Shown: piece after piece, positions 27,679-35,479 of the stretch
How positions within the stretch are numbered: the stretch's first letter is position 1
Layout of the letters: every line of letters starts with the position of its first letter
Notes under the pieces: model-generated
What the model was told of the DNA's origin: nothing
Database searches by the model: none
What the model saw: the letters and a program-made list of their open reading frames with translations, nothing else
Made by a program: the position numbers and the translations under genes
Assembly (NCBI RefSeq): GCF_000812945.1
Contig: NZ_JSYM01000006.1
Location: 62,001-126,000 of the forward strand
Direction: 5' to 3'
Length of the DNA: 64,000 nucleotides
DNA from: Flavobacterium sp. AED
GTDB taxonomy: Bacteria > Bacteroidota > Bacteroidia > Flavobacteriales > Flavobacteriaceae

Positions 27679-28410
27679 TTATTTTTTAGAAGCAGAATAA
27701 ATGGTGGCCACACCAAATGTTTGTGGCATTGCTATAACATCTATAAACCCAATTTTTCTCAAAATATTGTTCAGCTTTTCTCCATAAGGAAATGCTGCTG
27801 AGGATTCGGATAAATAGCCATAAGCAACATTATCTTTAGAAAATAATTTGCCTATAATAGGAAGTATGTTTTTGCTGTAAAAATTATAGCCTTGTTTATA
27901 AGGTGTCTTTTCGGGAACAGAGGTTTCCAGAATTACAAAGACACCGTTTGGCTTTAAAACTCTTAAAATTTCTGCCAAGCCTTTTTCAAGCGTTTCAAAG
28001 TTTCTAACTCCAAAAGCGACTGTTATAGCATCAAAATAATTGTCTTCAAAAGGCATATTCTCAGAGTCTGCTAAAAGCATCTCAATAGTATTAGATAAGT
28101 TTTTAGAGGCAATTTTCTTTACACCTACTTCAAGCATGCCAGCAGAAATATCTAGCCCGATAATTTTTTCAGCATTAGTTTGTGCTAATAGAATGGCTAA
28201 GTCTCCTGTGCCAGTTGCGATATCTAGAATTATTTTTGGATTAGATTTAGCAACAATTCCTAAAACTTTTTTACGCCATTTAATATCTATACCAAAAGAA
28301 ATGACACGATTAAGATTGTCATAATTTCCAGATATGGTGTCAAACATTTTTGCAACTTGTTCCTTCTTACCTAAAGTAGAGTCTTTATAGGGTGTTATAT
28401 TTTTTGACAT
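27679..28410 (-). CDS. menG: Demethylmenaquinone methyltransferase (UbiE/MenG)
   Basis: A roughly 243-residue SAM-dependent methyltransferase for the last step of menaquinone synthesis; Flavobacteria use menaquinone, so MenG is the better name. The motifs are AKMFDTISGNYDNLNRVISFGIDIKWR, the SAM-binding ILDIATGTGDLAI, and FDAITVAFGVRNFETLEKGLAEILRVLKP. The first ATG is at 28425, but 28410 (MSKNITPYKDS) is closer to family starts. It is tightly coupled to porT (1 nt gap). Confidence 0.95.
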   Translation of the reverse strand: MSKNITPYKDSTLGKKEQVAKMFDTISGNYDNLNRVISFGIDIKWRKKVLGIVAKSNPKIILDIATGTGDLAILLAQTNAEKIIGLDISAGMLEVGVKKIASKNLSNTIEMLLADSENMPFEDNYFDAITVAFGVRNFETLEKGLAEILRVLKPNGVFVILETSVPEKTPYKQGYNFYSKNILPIIGKLFSKDNVAYGYLSESSAAFPYGEKLNNILRKIGFIDVIAMPQTFGVATIYSASKK

Positions 28411-28619
28411 TTTTTTAATTTCCACAAATATAATACAAACTACACAAACTAAAAATGGGTTTGAGTATTACGAGGAAACTTTATTTCTAATAAGATAAGG
28501 AGTACTCTTTTTTGGTCTTTTTGAAAAAAAAATTAAATTCAAAATATCACTAAAAGTGGGTATTGTATCAACGTTTTTAATTGTTCAATTTTGGATTAAT
28601 ATTTTAAATTATTTTTTCA

Positions 28620-28937
28620 ATGATTAAAAGGGATTCAATGACCCAAATCAAATGGTTGTTTCTTGCGTTAACTTTATCATTTGTTCTTGTAAGCTGTGTT
28701 GAAAGTACTATTTTACAAAGTAGTATTGTATTTAAAGCGCAACATACGTTCTTAGGATTAAATTTGTTTTTGGAAATTTTAATTTTCTTTGTCTTTAGTA
28801 CCTTCGTGGTATTTGGTATTAAAGGCTTTTTTGAGATGTATTCTCAAAAATCATCAAATACTATTATCTTCATTTCTGGAGTATTATTAGTGTTTGTGAT
28901 TTTTATTTTATGTTATCAAATACTGTTTCAAGAATAG
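28620..28937 (+). CDS. Small two-helix membrane protein, unknown
   Basis: About 105 residues with an N-terminal hydrophobic segment ending in VLVSCVES, which could be a lipobox-like signal, and two strong membrane helices at about 45-65 and 82-102. It matches no family I recognise. ATG 28638 (MTQIKWLF) is an alternative start that fits a signal peptide better. It stands alone on the plus strand between menG and folA and ends in a bidirectional terminator. Confidence 0.55.
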   Translation: MIKRDSMTQIKWLFLALTLSFVLVSCVESTILQSSIVFKAQHTFLGLNLFLEILIFFVFSTFVVFGIKGFFEMYSQKSSNTIIFISGVLLVFVIFILCYQILFQE

Positions 28938-28961
28938 GTCATTCTCTTATCATTGATTAAA

Positions 28962-28989
28962 AAAAAACATCCCTTTTGGGATGTTTTTT
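28962..28989 (+). terminator. Bidirectional terminator between the small membrane protein and folA
   Basis: The stem AAAAAACATCCC/GGGATGTTTTTT with a TTTT loop has A and T runs on both sides; it overlaps the last two bases of folA on the opposite strand. Confidence 0.8.
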
Positions 28990-29470
28990 ATTTTCTGGAA
29001 AAAGTTTGATACGTATAATCGTAAAGATGCTTTTCATCGTTTTGATTAAACTCAGATGCTATGATTTCCCATTCATCAAGATTAATTTCAGGAAAGAAAG
29101 CGTCAGCCTCAAAATTATGATGAACTCTCGTGATTTCAATTTTATCTGTAAAAGTAAGGCCCAAGTTATAAATTTCTCCGCCTCCTATGATGTATGATGT
29201 TTCATTTATGGGACAAATTTCTAATGCTTTTTGCATACTATCAACTACAATACAGCCTTCTGGTTGATATCCTTCTTGTCTGGAAATAACAATATGGATT
29301 CTATTTGGTAGTGGCTTAGGGAAACTTTCAAATGTTTTGCGTCCCATTATGATATGATGTCCCGAAGTCAGTGTTTTGAATCTTTTGAAATCATTAGGAA
29401 GATGCCAAACTAATTCATTGTTTTTTCCAAGAGCATTATTTTCGGCAACTGCCGCAATCATTACTATCAT
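28988..29470 (-). CDS. folA: Dihydrofolate reductase
   Basis: A 160-residue NADPH-dependent reductase of dihydrofolate. The N-terminal pattern IAAVAENNALGKNNELVWHLPNDFKRFK contains catalytic Asp27, and HHIIMGRKTFESFPKPLPNR and YIIGGGEIYNLGL are the cofactor and substrate loops. Typical length. It lies near thyA, the enzyme that generates its substrate, with two small genes between. Confidence 0.97.
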   Translation of the reverse strand: MIVMIAAVAENNALGKNNELVWHLPNDFKRFKTLTSGHHIIMGRKTFESFPKPLPNRIHIVISRQEGYQPEGCIVVDSMQKALEICPINETSYIIGGGEIYNLGLTFTDKIEITRVHHNFEADAFFPEINLDEWEIIASEFNQNDEKHLYDYTYQTFSRK

Positions 29471-29484
29471 AGTTCTTTAAATTT

Positions 29485-29817
29485 TTATGTAGAGGATTCT
29501 TCGTTAATCTTTGTTTGTAATTGAGTAATTTTTTTTTGCTGTAAACTTACAAGTCTATCTATTTGTTCTCTTTCCCAATTTTTATTCATAAACCGATCTG
29601 TAATGTAAACTTTTATAAAATGTAATATGAATATAAAAAACCAGATTGTAATTCCCCAAATGTACCAATCAGCCTCTACATCAATAGCAAAAAATTTATT
29701 GGCTATAAATAAAAAAAAACTCCCTAAAAGGAATAAAACAAAATGGAAATACAACCTCTTTTTTTGCTTAATTCGCCTTCTAGCATATTCATATTGTTCG
29801 TGTTGTTCTTTTTCCAT
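29485..29817 (-). CDS. 2TM-domain protein
   Basis: A 110-residue protein with a basic N-terminus (EYARRRIKQKKRLYFH), two membrane helices (about 25-45 and 52-74) joined by a short loop, and a C-terminal charged helix (WEREQIDRLVSLQQKKITQLQ). This matches the 2TM domain family common in Bacteroidota; function unknown. It is 14 bp upstream of folA on the same strand and probably co-transcribed. Confidence 0.8.
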   Translation of the reverse strand: MEKEQHEQYEYARRRIKQKKRLYFHFVLFLLGSFFLFIANKFFAIDVEADWYIWGITIWFFIFILHFIKVYITDRFMNKNWEREQIDRLVSLQQKKITQLQTKINEESST

Positions 29818-30053
29818 AGGTTAAATTTTGTTTATAAAGATAAATTTTATTTTGAAAAGGCACAATTTTGATTCGGGATTATTTAGTAAGAAAACGTTTT
29901 CTTATTTTGGAAATAAAATTATAAACTTGTTAAATTAGTAATTTGTTTAAAAATTAACATAGTTTGTAGCTTTATGCTAAAACTTCATAGGCTTTGTCGA
30001 AACTTCAATTGAATTTATTTTCTTTGTCACATAATTCTAAAAATGAAATAGTT

Positions 30054-30350
30054 ATGTCAATAAAGAAACAATTTGTAAAAACAAAACCGGTTTGTAAAGT
30101 TACATTTTCGGTAGAAGCAAAGCAAGCTAAATCAGCATCTGTGGTTGGTGATTTCAATAACTGGAATTTAGCCGAAGGAGTTTTAAGTAAATTGAAAAAT
30201 GGTACTTTCAAAGCTACATACGACTTGAATAAAGATGCCTCTTATGAGTTTAAATATGTAATCGATGGAGAGTTTGTTAATGAGCCTGAAGCAGATTCAT
30301 TTATTTGGAATGACTTCGCTGGTGCTGAAAACAGTGTTTTATCTGTCTAA
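30054..30350 (+). CDS. Small glycogen-binding-like (isoamylase early-set/CBM48) domain protein
   Basis: About 98 residues forming one Ig-like early-set domain. VTFSVEAKQAKSASVVGDFNNWN and the strand-turn YEFKYVIDGEFVNEPEADSF are typical of the CBM48/AMPK glycogen-binding fold. There is no enzyme domain, so it may bind polysaccharide or act as a small regulatory module. The frame is open further upstream, but ATG 30054 (MSIKKQFVKTKP) matches family starts. Confidence 0.85.
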   Translation: MSIKKQFVKTKPVCKVTFSVEAKQAKSASVVGDFNNWNLAEGVLSKLKNGTFKATYDLNKDASYEFKYVIDGEFVNEPEADSFIWNDFAGAENSVLSV

Positions 30351-30358
30351 TCTAGTAT

Positions 30359-30388
30359 AAAAAAATCCGCTGTAAAGCGGATTTTTTT
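30359..30388 (+). terminator. Terminator after the early-set domain gene
   Basis: The stem AAAAAATCCGC/GCGGATTTTTT with a short loop and seven Ts. The symmetric A/T runs may also stop transcription of thyA on the other strand. Confidence 0.8.
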
Positions 30389-30431
30389 ATTTTGTTTTAT
30401 CGGTGAATTTGAATTTTAAACAGATGTTGTT

Positions 30432-31256
30432 TTATACCGCAACACTACCTTTTATTAAGGCATGTGGCTCATAGCCTTCTAATGTAAAATCTTCAAAATC
30501 AAAATCGAATATATTTTTTATTGCTGGATTTAAAATCATTTTTGGTAATGGTTTTGGCTCGCGTGATAATTGTAATTCCAGTTGTTCAAAATGATTGTTG
30601 TAAATGTGTGCGTCGCCAAAAGTGTGAATAAACTCACCGGTTTCTAATTCACAAACTTGTGCAATCATCATGGTCAATAATGCATAAGAAGCAATATTAA
30701 AAGGAACGCCCAAGAAAATATCGGCGCTTCTTTGGTATAATTGACAGGATAATTTGCCGTCGGAAACATAGAACTGAAAAAAAGCATGGCATGGCGGTAA
30801 CGCAGCTTTGTTATTGGCTACATTTTCGTCAAATGATTTTTTTGTATCCGGAAGTACAGAAGGATTCCAAGCCGAAACAAGCATTCTACGGCTGTTTGGA
30901 TTGGTTTTTAGTTCCGTAATTAGTTCGGTAATCTGATCTATTTCTTCGCTATTCCAGTTACGCCACTGATGACCATAAACAGGACCTAAATCCCCATTGG
31001 CATCAGCCCAGGCATCCCATATTTTTACGCCATTTTCTTGAAGATACTTAATGTTAGTGTCTCCTTTGAGGAACCAAAGCAATTCGTAAATAATAGATTT
31101 TAGATGTAGTTTTTTGGTAGTAACCATTGGGAAACCTTCACTTAAATCAAAACGCATTTGATAACCAAATACACTTTTAGTTCCTGTTCCGGTACGATCT
31201 CCTTTTTGGCAACCGTTTTCCATAACGTGTTGCACTAAATCTAAATATTGCTTCAT
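30432..31256 (-). CDS. thyA: Thymidylate synthase
   Basis: A 274-residue enzyme making dTMP from dUMP with methylenetetrahydrofolate. Diagnostic segments are DRTGTGTKSVFGYQMRF, GDTNIKYLQENGVKIWDAWAD, GPVYGHQWRNW, the nucleophile region ALPPCHAFFQFYV, CQLYQRSADIFLGVPFNIASY and GDAHIYNNH. Typical length. It lies near folA, matching their metabolic link. Confidence 0.97.
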   Translation of the reverse strand: MKQYLDLVQHVMENGCQKGDRTGTGTKSVFGYQMRFDLSEGFPMVTTKKLHLKSIIYELLWFLKGDTNIKYLQENGVKIWDAWADANGDLGPVYGHQWRNWNSEEIDQITELITELKTNPNSRRMLVSAWNPSVLPDTKKSFDENVANNKAALPPCHAFFQFYVSDGKLSCQLYQRSADIFLGVPFNIASYALLTMMIAQVCELETGEFIHTFGDAHIYNNHFEQLELQLSREPKPLPKMILNPAIKNIFDFDFEDFTLEGYEPHALIKGSVAV

Positions 31257-31328
31257 TTTATTTGAGGATTAATCGGTTAATCGGTTTTAGTTTAATTGTA
31301 TCGGATACTGGATTAACAATTAAACAAA

Positions 31329-31958
31329 TTACGATTCTCTTTTTGAAATTTCATCTCTAATTTTAGCGGCTTTTTCATAATCTTCATGAGAAACAGCTTG
31401 GTCCAGTAATTCGTTCAACTCTTGTAAACTATGTTTAGAATAGGTTTCGCCGGATTGATTGCTTTCTTCTTCATGGCCAAAAGTGTCTGGGTTAGAAAGG
31501 ACATCGTCAATTTCTTGAGAATCTTTATTGGCTTCAAGCGGATTTGCCTTCAAATAAATTCCAGCTTTGTCCAAGATGTTTTTATAGGTAAAAATTGGTG
31601 CATTAAAACGAAGTGCCAACGCAATTGCATCGGATGTTCTGGCGTCTATAATCTCTTCAATTTTATCTCTTTCGCAAATGATACTGGAGTAAAAAACACC
31701 ATCAACTAATTTATGGATAATGACTTGTTTTACAACGATATCGAAACGCTCAGCAAAATTTTTGAATAAATCATGTGTCAAAGGGCGAGGTGGTTTGATT
31801 TCTTTTTCTAAAGCAATAGCGATAGATTGGGCTTCAAATGCTCCGATTACTATAGGTAGTTTTCTTTCTCCATCAACTTCATTCAAAATTAGAGCATAAG
31901 CTCCGTTTTGGGTTTGACTGTAAGAAATTCCTTTTATAGATAATTTAACTAAGCTCAT
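31329..31958 (-). CDS. DUF151 bifunctional nuclease-family protein with a UVR motif
   Basis: About 209 residues. The N-terminal DUF151 (bifunctional nuclease) domain spans about 1-130 (LPIVIGAFEAQSIAIALEKE, ARTSDAIALALRFNAPIF). A variable linker follows, then a C-terminal UVR motif (QELNELLDQAVSHEDYEKAAKIRDEI), the small helical hairpin through which UvrB and UvrC contact each other. The role is not settled and may be in DNA or RNA repair. The frame opens 19 codons earlier, but ATG 31958 (MSLVKLSIKGIS) fits the family. Confidence 0.88.
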   Translation of the reverse strand: MSLVKLSIKGISYSQTQNGAYALILNEVDGERKLPIVIGAFEAQSIAIALEKEIKPPRPLTHDLFKNFAERFDIVVKQVIIHKLVDGVFYSSIICERDKIEEIIDARTSDAIALALRFNAPIFTYKNILDKAGIYLKANPLEANKDSQEIDDVLSNPDTFGHEEESNQSGETYSKHSLQELNELLDQAVSHEDYEKAAKIRDEISKRES

Positions 31959-32097
31959 AGTTGTGAAAATGGGAAAGTACGTTGTACTTGTTTTTTTAAT
32001 AAAAATCAGTAGCAATTTTTTTGCAAAAAAAAGCTACCTAAAAGCAAAGATACAAATATCTTATTTTTTAGGTAGCAATTTATATAGATTTGTTGAA

Positions 32098-33066
32098 TTA
32101 TGAGTGCTGAGCTTTAAAAGCTTTAAATTTCTCAATTAATTTTGGTACAATTTCAAAAGCATCTCCTACAATTCCGTAATCAGCTACTTTGAAGAACGGT
32201 GCTTCCGGGTCGCTATTGATGACTACTTTTATTTTAGAAGAGTTGATCCCTGCAATGTGCTGGATAGCTCCCGAAATTCCTATTGCAATATACAAGTTAG
32301 TTGCAACTGGTTTTCCTGTTTGTCCTACGTGCTCACTATGAGGTCTCCAACCTAAATCTGAAACTGGTTTTGAACAAGCTGTTGCAGCACCAAGTACTGA
32401 AGCTAATTCTTCAATCATTCCCCAGTTTTCAGGTCCTTTCAAACCACGTCCACCTGAGACTACGATGTCAGCATCGGCGATAGAAACTTTTCCGGAACCT
32501 TTTTCTACTGATTCTACTTTTACACCAAAATCATTATCTCCAATTGTTGGGTTGAAATCTTCTTCGGTTAGAGTGGATGCGTTTTCAAAAACACCATACG
32601 AGTTTTTCGCAAGACCAAGTACTTTTATATCAGTCGCAATTTCAGTGATGTTGAAAGCTTTGTTTGAAAAAGCATTTCTTTTTACTTGAAAAGGAGCTGT
32701 GCTTACTGGTAAACCTACCACATTTGAAGCAAATCCAGCTTCCAGAGCTACTGCTACAAGTGATGAAAGGTAAATACTGTCTGTTGTGGATGATAGCAAA
32801 ATTAATTTGGCACTTTCTTTTTGAGCAGCTTGTTTGATGACATCAGCATATGCTTTTGCAGTAAATCCTGATAATTTATCGTTATTTACTTTTAAAACTT
32901 TATCTACTCCGTATTTTGATAATTCCGAAACATCTCCAGCGTTTACGGTTACGGCTGTAACAGTTGTTCCTAATGATTCGGCTACTTTTTTTGCATAAGA
33001 AGCTAATTCGAAAGCTACTTTCTTGAATTTTCCTTCTGCGTATTCTGCATATATTAATATTGACAT
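32098..33066 (-). CDS. etfA: Electron transfer flavoprotein subunit alpha
   Basis: A 322-residue FAD-binding subunit. The N-terminal domain is followed by the C-terminal FAD domain with VSGGRGLKGPENW, ACSKPVSDLGWRPHSEHVGQTGKPVATNLYIA and GAIQHIAGINSSKIKVVINSD. With EtfB it carries electrons from acyl-CoA and other dehydrogenases toward the quinone pool. It lies 100 bp after etfB on the same strand; the spacer contains several TTTTAGATT-like direct repeats. Confidence 0.97.
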   Translation of the reverse strand: MSILIYAEYAEGKFKKVAFELASYAKKVAESLGTTVTAVTVNAGDVSELSKYGVDKVLKVNNDKLSGFTAKAYADVIKQAAQKESAKLILLSSTTDSIYLSSLVAVALEAGFASNVVGLPVSTAPFQVKRNAFSNKAFNITEIATDIKVLGLAKNSYGVFENASTLTEEDFNPTIGDNDFGVKVESVEKGSGKVSIADADIVVSGGRGLKGPENWGMIEELASVLGAATACSKPVSDLGWRPHSEHVGQTGKPVATNLYIAIGISGAIQHIAGINSSKIKVVINSDPEAPFFKVADYGIVGDAFEIVPKLIEKFKAFKAQHS

Positions 33067-33166
33067 AATGATTTTAGATTTTAGATTAACGATTTTAGAT
33101 TTGAATCAAATGTTGAATTTTAGATTTATGCTGCTTTCTGCAATCTTAAATCTGAATTCTTCTATC

Positions 33167-33913
33167 TTAAATTACCTTGGCTTCGTTGTGTAATAAATTG
33201 ATTAATTCATCTAAATTGTCAGGTGAAATTAATTTCACAGCTGATTTAGGTGCTGGTTTTTCAAATTTCACCGCTTTAGTGTTTACTGGAGCTTCAACGG
33301 GTTCCAGTATGGTCAATACTTTAGTTCTTGCAGTCATAATTCCTCTCATGTTTGGAATACGCAAGTCCTTTTCTTCAACTAATCCTTTTTGTCCTCCAAT
33401 GATTAAAGGTAAAGAAGTGCTTACTGTTTCTTTTCCACCGTCAATCTCACGAACTGCTTTTACATTAGTTCCATCTACGGTAAGGCTTGTGCACGAATTT
33501 AGAAAGTTATAACCTAGAATTCCAGCAATCATTCCAGGAACCATTCCGCCATTATAATCCAGCGATTCTTTTCCAGCTATGATAACATCGTATGCGCCAT
33601 TTTTAATTACTTCTGCAAGTTGTTTGGCAACAAAAAATCCGTCTGTAGGAGTTGCGTTTACACGAATGGCTTCGTTTGCGCCTATTGCTAATGCTTTTCT
33701 TAAAGTTGGTTCGGTTTCTGGTCCTCCTACATTGACAACTGTAACGGTTGCACCTTGTTGTTCTTGGAACCAAATTGCACGTGTTAAACCAAATTCATCA
33801 TTTGGATTGATTACGTATTGTACGCCATTAGTGTCGAATTCAGAGTCACCATTGACGAAATTAATCTTTGAAGTAGTATCAGGAACGTGACTGATGCAAA
33901 CTAATATTTTCAT
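33167..33913 (-). CDS. etfB: Electron transfer flavoprotein subunit beta
   Basis: A 248-residue AMP-binding subunit of ETF, with KILVCISHVPDT at the start, the ETF-beta signature region near VREIDGGKETVSTSLPLIIGGQKGL, and typical length. It is first in the etfB-etfA pair. Upstream on the minus strand, TAATTTTG (33947-33954) matches the -7 consensus TAnnTTTG, giving a short leader. Confidence 0.97.
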   Translation of the reverse strand: MKILVCISHVPDTTSKINFVNGDSEFDTNGVQYVINPNDEFGLTRAIWFQEQQGATVTVVNVGGPETEPTLRKALAIGANEAIRVNATPTDGFFVAKQLAEVIKNGAYDVIIAGKESLDYNGGMVPGMIAGILGYNFLNSCTSLTVDGTNVKAVREIDGGKETVSTSLPLIIGGQKGLVEEKDLRIPNMRGIMTARTKVLTILEPVEAPVNTKAVKFEKPAPKSAVKLISPDNLDELINLLHNEAKVI

Positions 33914-34201
33914 AAGTATGTTTTTTATTATTCTAAATTTCTTTTACAAAATTAGAATAATATTTTGAATAATTTACTATGCGTGCATAATATTTTTAGA
34001 TACTATTACGATTTCGCAATTTTGTAATAAAAGCGGGATATTTTTTGACAAGAGAAAGGTTGCTTATGGATTTGAGTGAATTAATGAAAAAAATTAAACA
34101 AAAAACAACCAAATTGTTGCTTTCGGCTTCTTTATTTAATGTCTAAATTCAGGTGGGAAGTTGCTTGAAATGTGCAAATTTTCAATATTACATCGATTTC
34201 G

Positions 34202-34280
34202 TAGCCCGGATAGCAGCGGTATCCTTCCTGTGGTTCCTTTAACCACAGGAAGATATAGCGTATAGCCGGAAATAGCTCCT
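34202..34280 (+). repeat. Conserved-flank hairpin repeat, copy 1 (REP-like)
   Basis: A 79-bp element: left flank TAGCCCGGATAGCAGCGGTA, a perfect 12-bp stem CTTCCTGTGGTT/AACCACAGGAAG with a CCTTT loop, and right flank GATATAGCGTATAGCCGGAA ending in ATAGCTCCT. The same flanks with a different stem occur in inverse orientation at 37971-38056. The rest of the etfB-pdhB gap (33914-34366) is AT-rich, with the pdhB -7 box TATTTTTG at 34325-34332 and no convincing gene. Confidence 0.75.
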
Positions 34281-34366
34281 GATTATTTTAAAGTGATTTA
34301 TGCTTTTAAGTGGTTTAAAATATTTATTTTTGCTTTTCGAAAATTACACACATACAACATACAACT

Positions 34367-35347
34367 ATGAGAACTATACAATTTAGAGAGGCCATTTGCG
34401 AAGCTATGAGTGAAGAAATGCGTCGCGATGAGTCCATATACTTAATGGGTGAAGAAGTTGCAGAATATAATGGTGCATACAAAGCATCTAAAGGAATGCT
34501 TGCTGAATTTGGCGAAAAAAGAGTAATTGATACTCCGATTGCGGAACTTGGTTTTACTGGTATTGCAGTAGGTTCAGCAATGAACGGTTGTAGACCAATT
34601 GTTGAATACATGACTTTCAATTTCTGTTTAGTGGGGATTGACCAAATAATAAATAATGCTGCCAAAATGCGTCAAATGACTGGGGGACAATTCAATGTGC
34701 CTATCGTTTTTCGTGGTCCAACGGCTTCGGCAGGACAATTAGGAGCGACACACTCACAAGCACTTGAAAACTGGTTTGCTAACACTCCAGGTCTTAAAGT
34801 AGTTGTTCCATCTAATGTTTACGATGCGAAAGGATTGTTGAAATCAGCTATTCGTGATAATGATCCTGTGATTTTCATGGAATCAGAACAAATGTATGGT
34901 GATAAAGGGGAAGTTCCGGATGGTGAGTATACTATTCCAATTGGGGTAGCTGATATCAAACGTGAAGGAACGGATGTAACGATTGTGTCTTTTGGGAAAA
35001 TCATTAAAGAAGCGTACATCGCTGCTGATGAATTAGCAAAAGAAGGAATCTCATGTGAAATTATCGATTTAAGAACGGTTCGTCCCTTGGATTTTGAAAC
35101 GATTTTGACTTCTGTGAAAAAAACAAACAGATTGGTGATTCTTGAGGAAGCTTGGCCTTTTGCAAGTGTTTCTTCTGAGATTACCTATTTAGTTCAAGAA
35201 CGTGCTTTTGATTTTCTTGATGCGCCTATCCAAAGAATCACTACTGCAGATACTCCAGCACCTTACTCTCCAGTATTGCTTAAAGAATGGTTGCCAAACG
35301 CTGGTGATGTTGTAAAAGCGGTTAAAAAAGTATTGTATAAAAAATAG
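34367..35347 (+). CDS. pdhB: Pyruvate dehydrogenase E1 component beta subunit
   Basis: A 326-residue thiamine-diphosphate-dependent 2-oxoacid dehydrogenase beta subunit. It shows TIQFREAICEAMSEEMRRDESIYLMGEEVAEYNGAYKAS, RVIDTPIAELGFTGIAVG, FRGPTASAGQLGATHSQ and the C-terminal transketolase domain with LRTVRPLDFETI. With an alpha subunit and E2 it oxidises pyruvate to acetyl-CoA; the alpha and E2 genes are not in this window. Pyruvate specificity is inferred from similarity to flavobacterial PdhB. It has its own -7 box and terminator. Confidence 0.92.
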   Translation: MRTIQFREAICEAMSEEMRRDESIYLMGEEVAEYNGAYKASKGMLAEFGEKRVIDTPIAELGFTGIAVGSAMNGCRPIVEYMTFNFCLVGIDQIINNAAKMRQMTGGQFNVPIVFRGPTASAGQLGATHSQALENWFANTPGLKVVVPSNVYDAKGLLKSAIRDNDPVIFMESEQMYGDKGEVPDGEYTIPIGVADIKREGTDVTIVSFGKIIKEAYIAADELAKEGISCEIIDLRTVRPLDFETILTSVKKTNRLVILEEAWPFASVSSEITYLVQERAFDFLDAPIQRITTADTPAPYSPVLLKEWLPNAGDVVKAVKKVLYKK

Positions 35348-35436
35348 ATTTTTTTTAAGAATTTGATTTTTAGATAAATTTTAACAGTCAACAGTCTTAA
35401 TTTAGAATAATCTAGATTTCTAAATACCTATATTTG

Positions 35437-35475
35437 AAACTTCATCAATTGTTTATTTGATGAAGTTTTTTTTTT
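35437..35475 (+). terminator. Terminator after pdhB
   Basis: A 12-bp stem AAACTTCATCAA/TTGATGAAGTTT with an 8-nt loop and a long T run, ending 5 bp before the next start codon. Confidence 0.8.
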
Positions 35476-35479
35476 TGAA

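Noticed and set aside
34066..34146. A 26-codon ORF (begins MDLSELMKK) in the etfB-pdhB gap with a purine-rich stretch before its ATG
   Set aside because: No terminator or alternative pairing follows, it has no unusual codon content, and it lies in AT-rich DNA before a repeat; it is probably chance.
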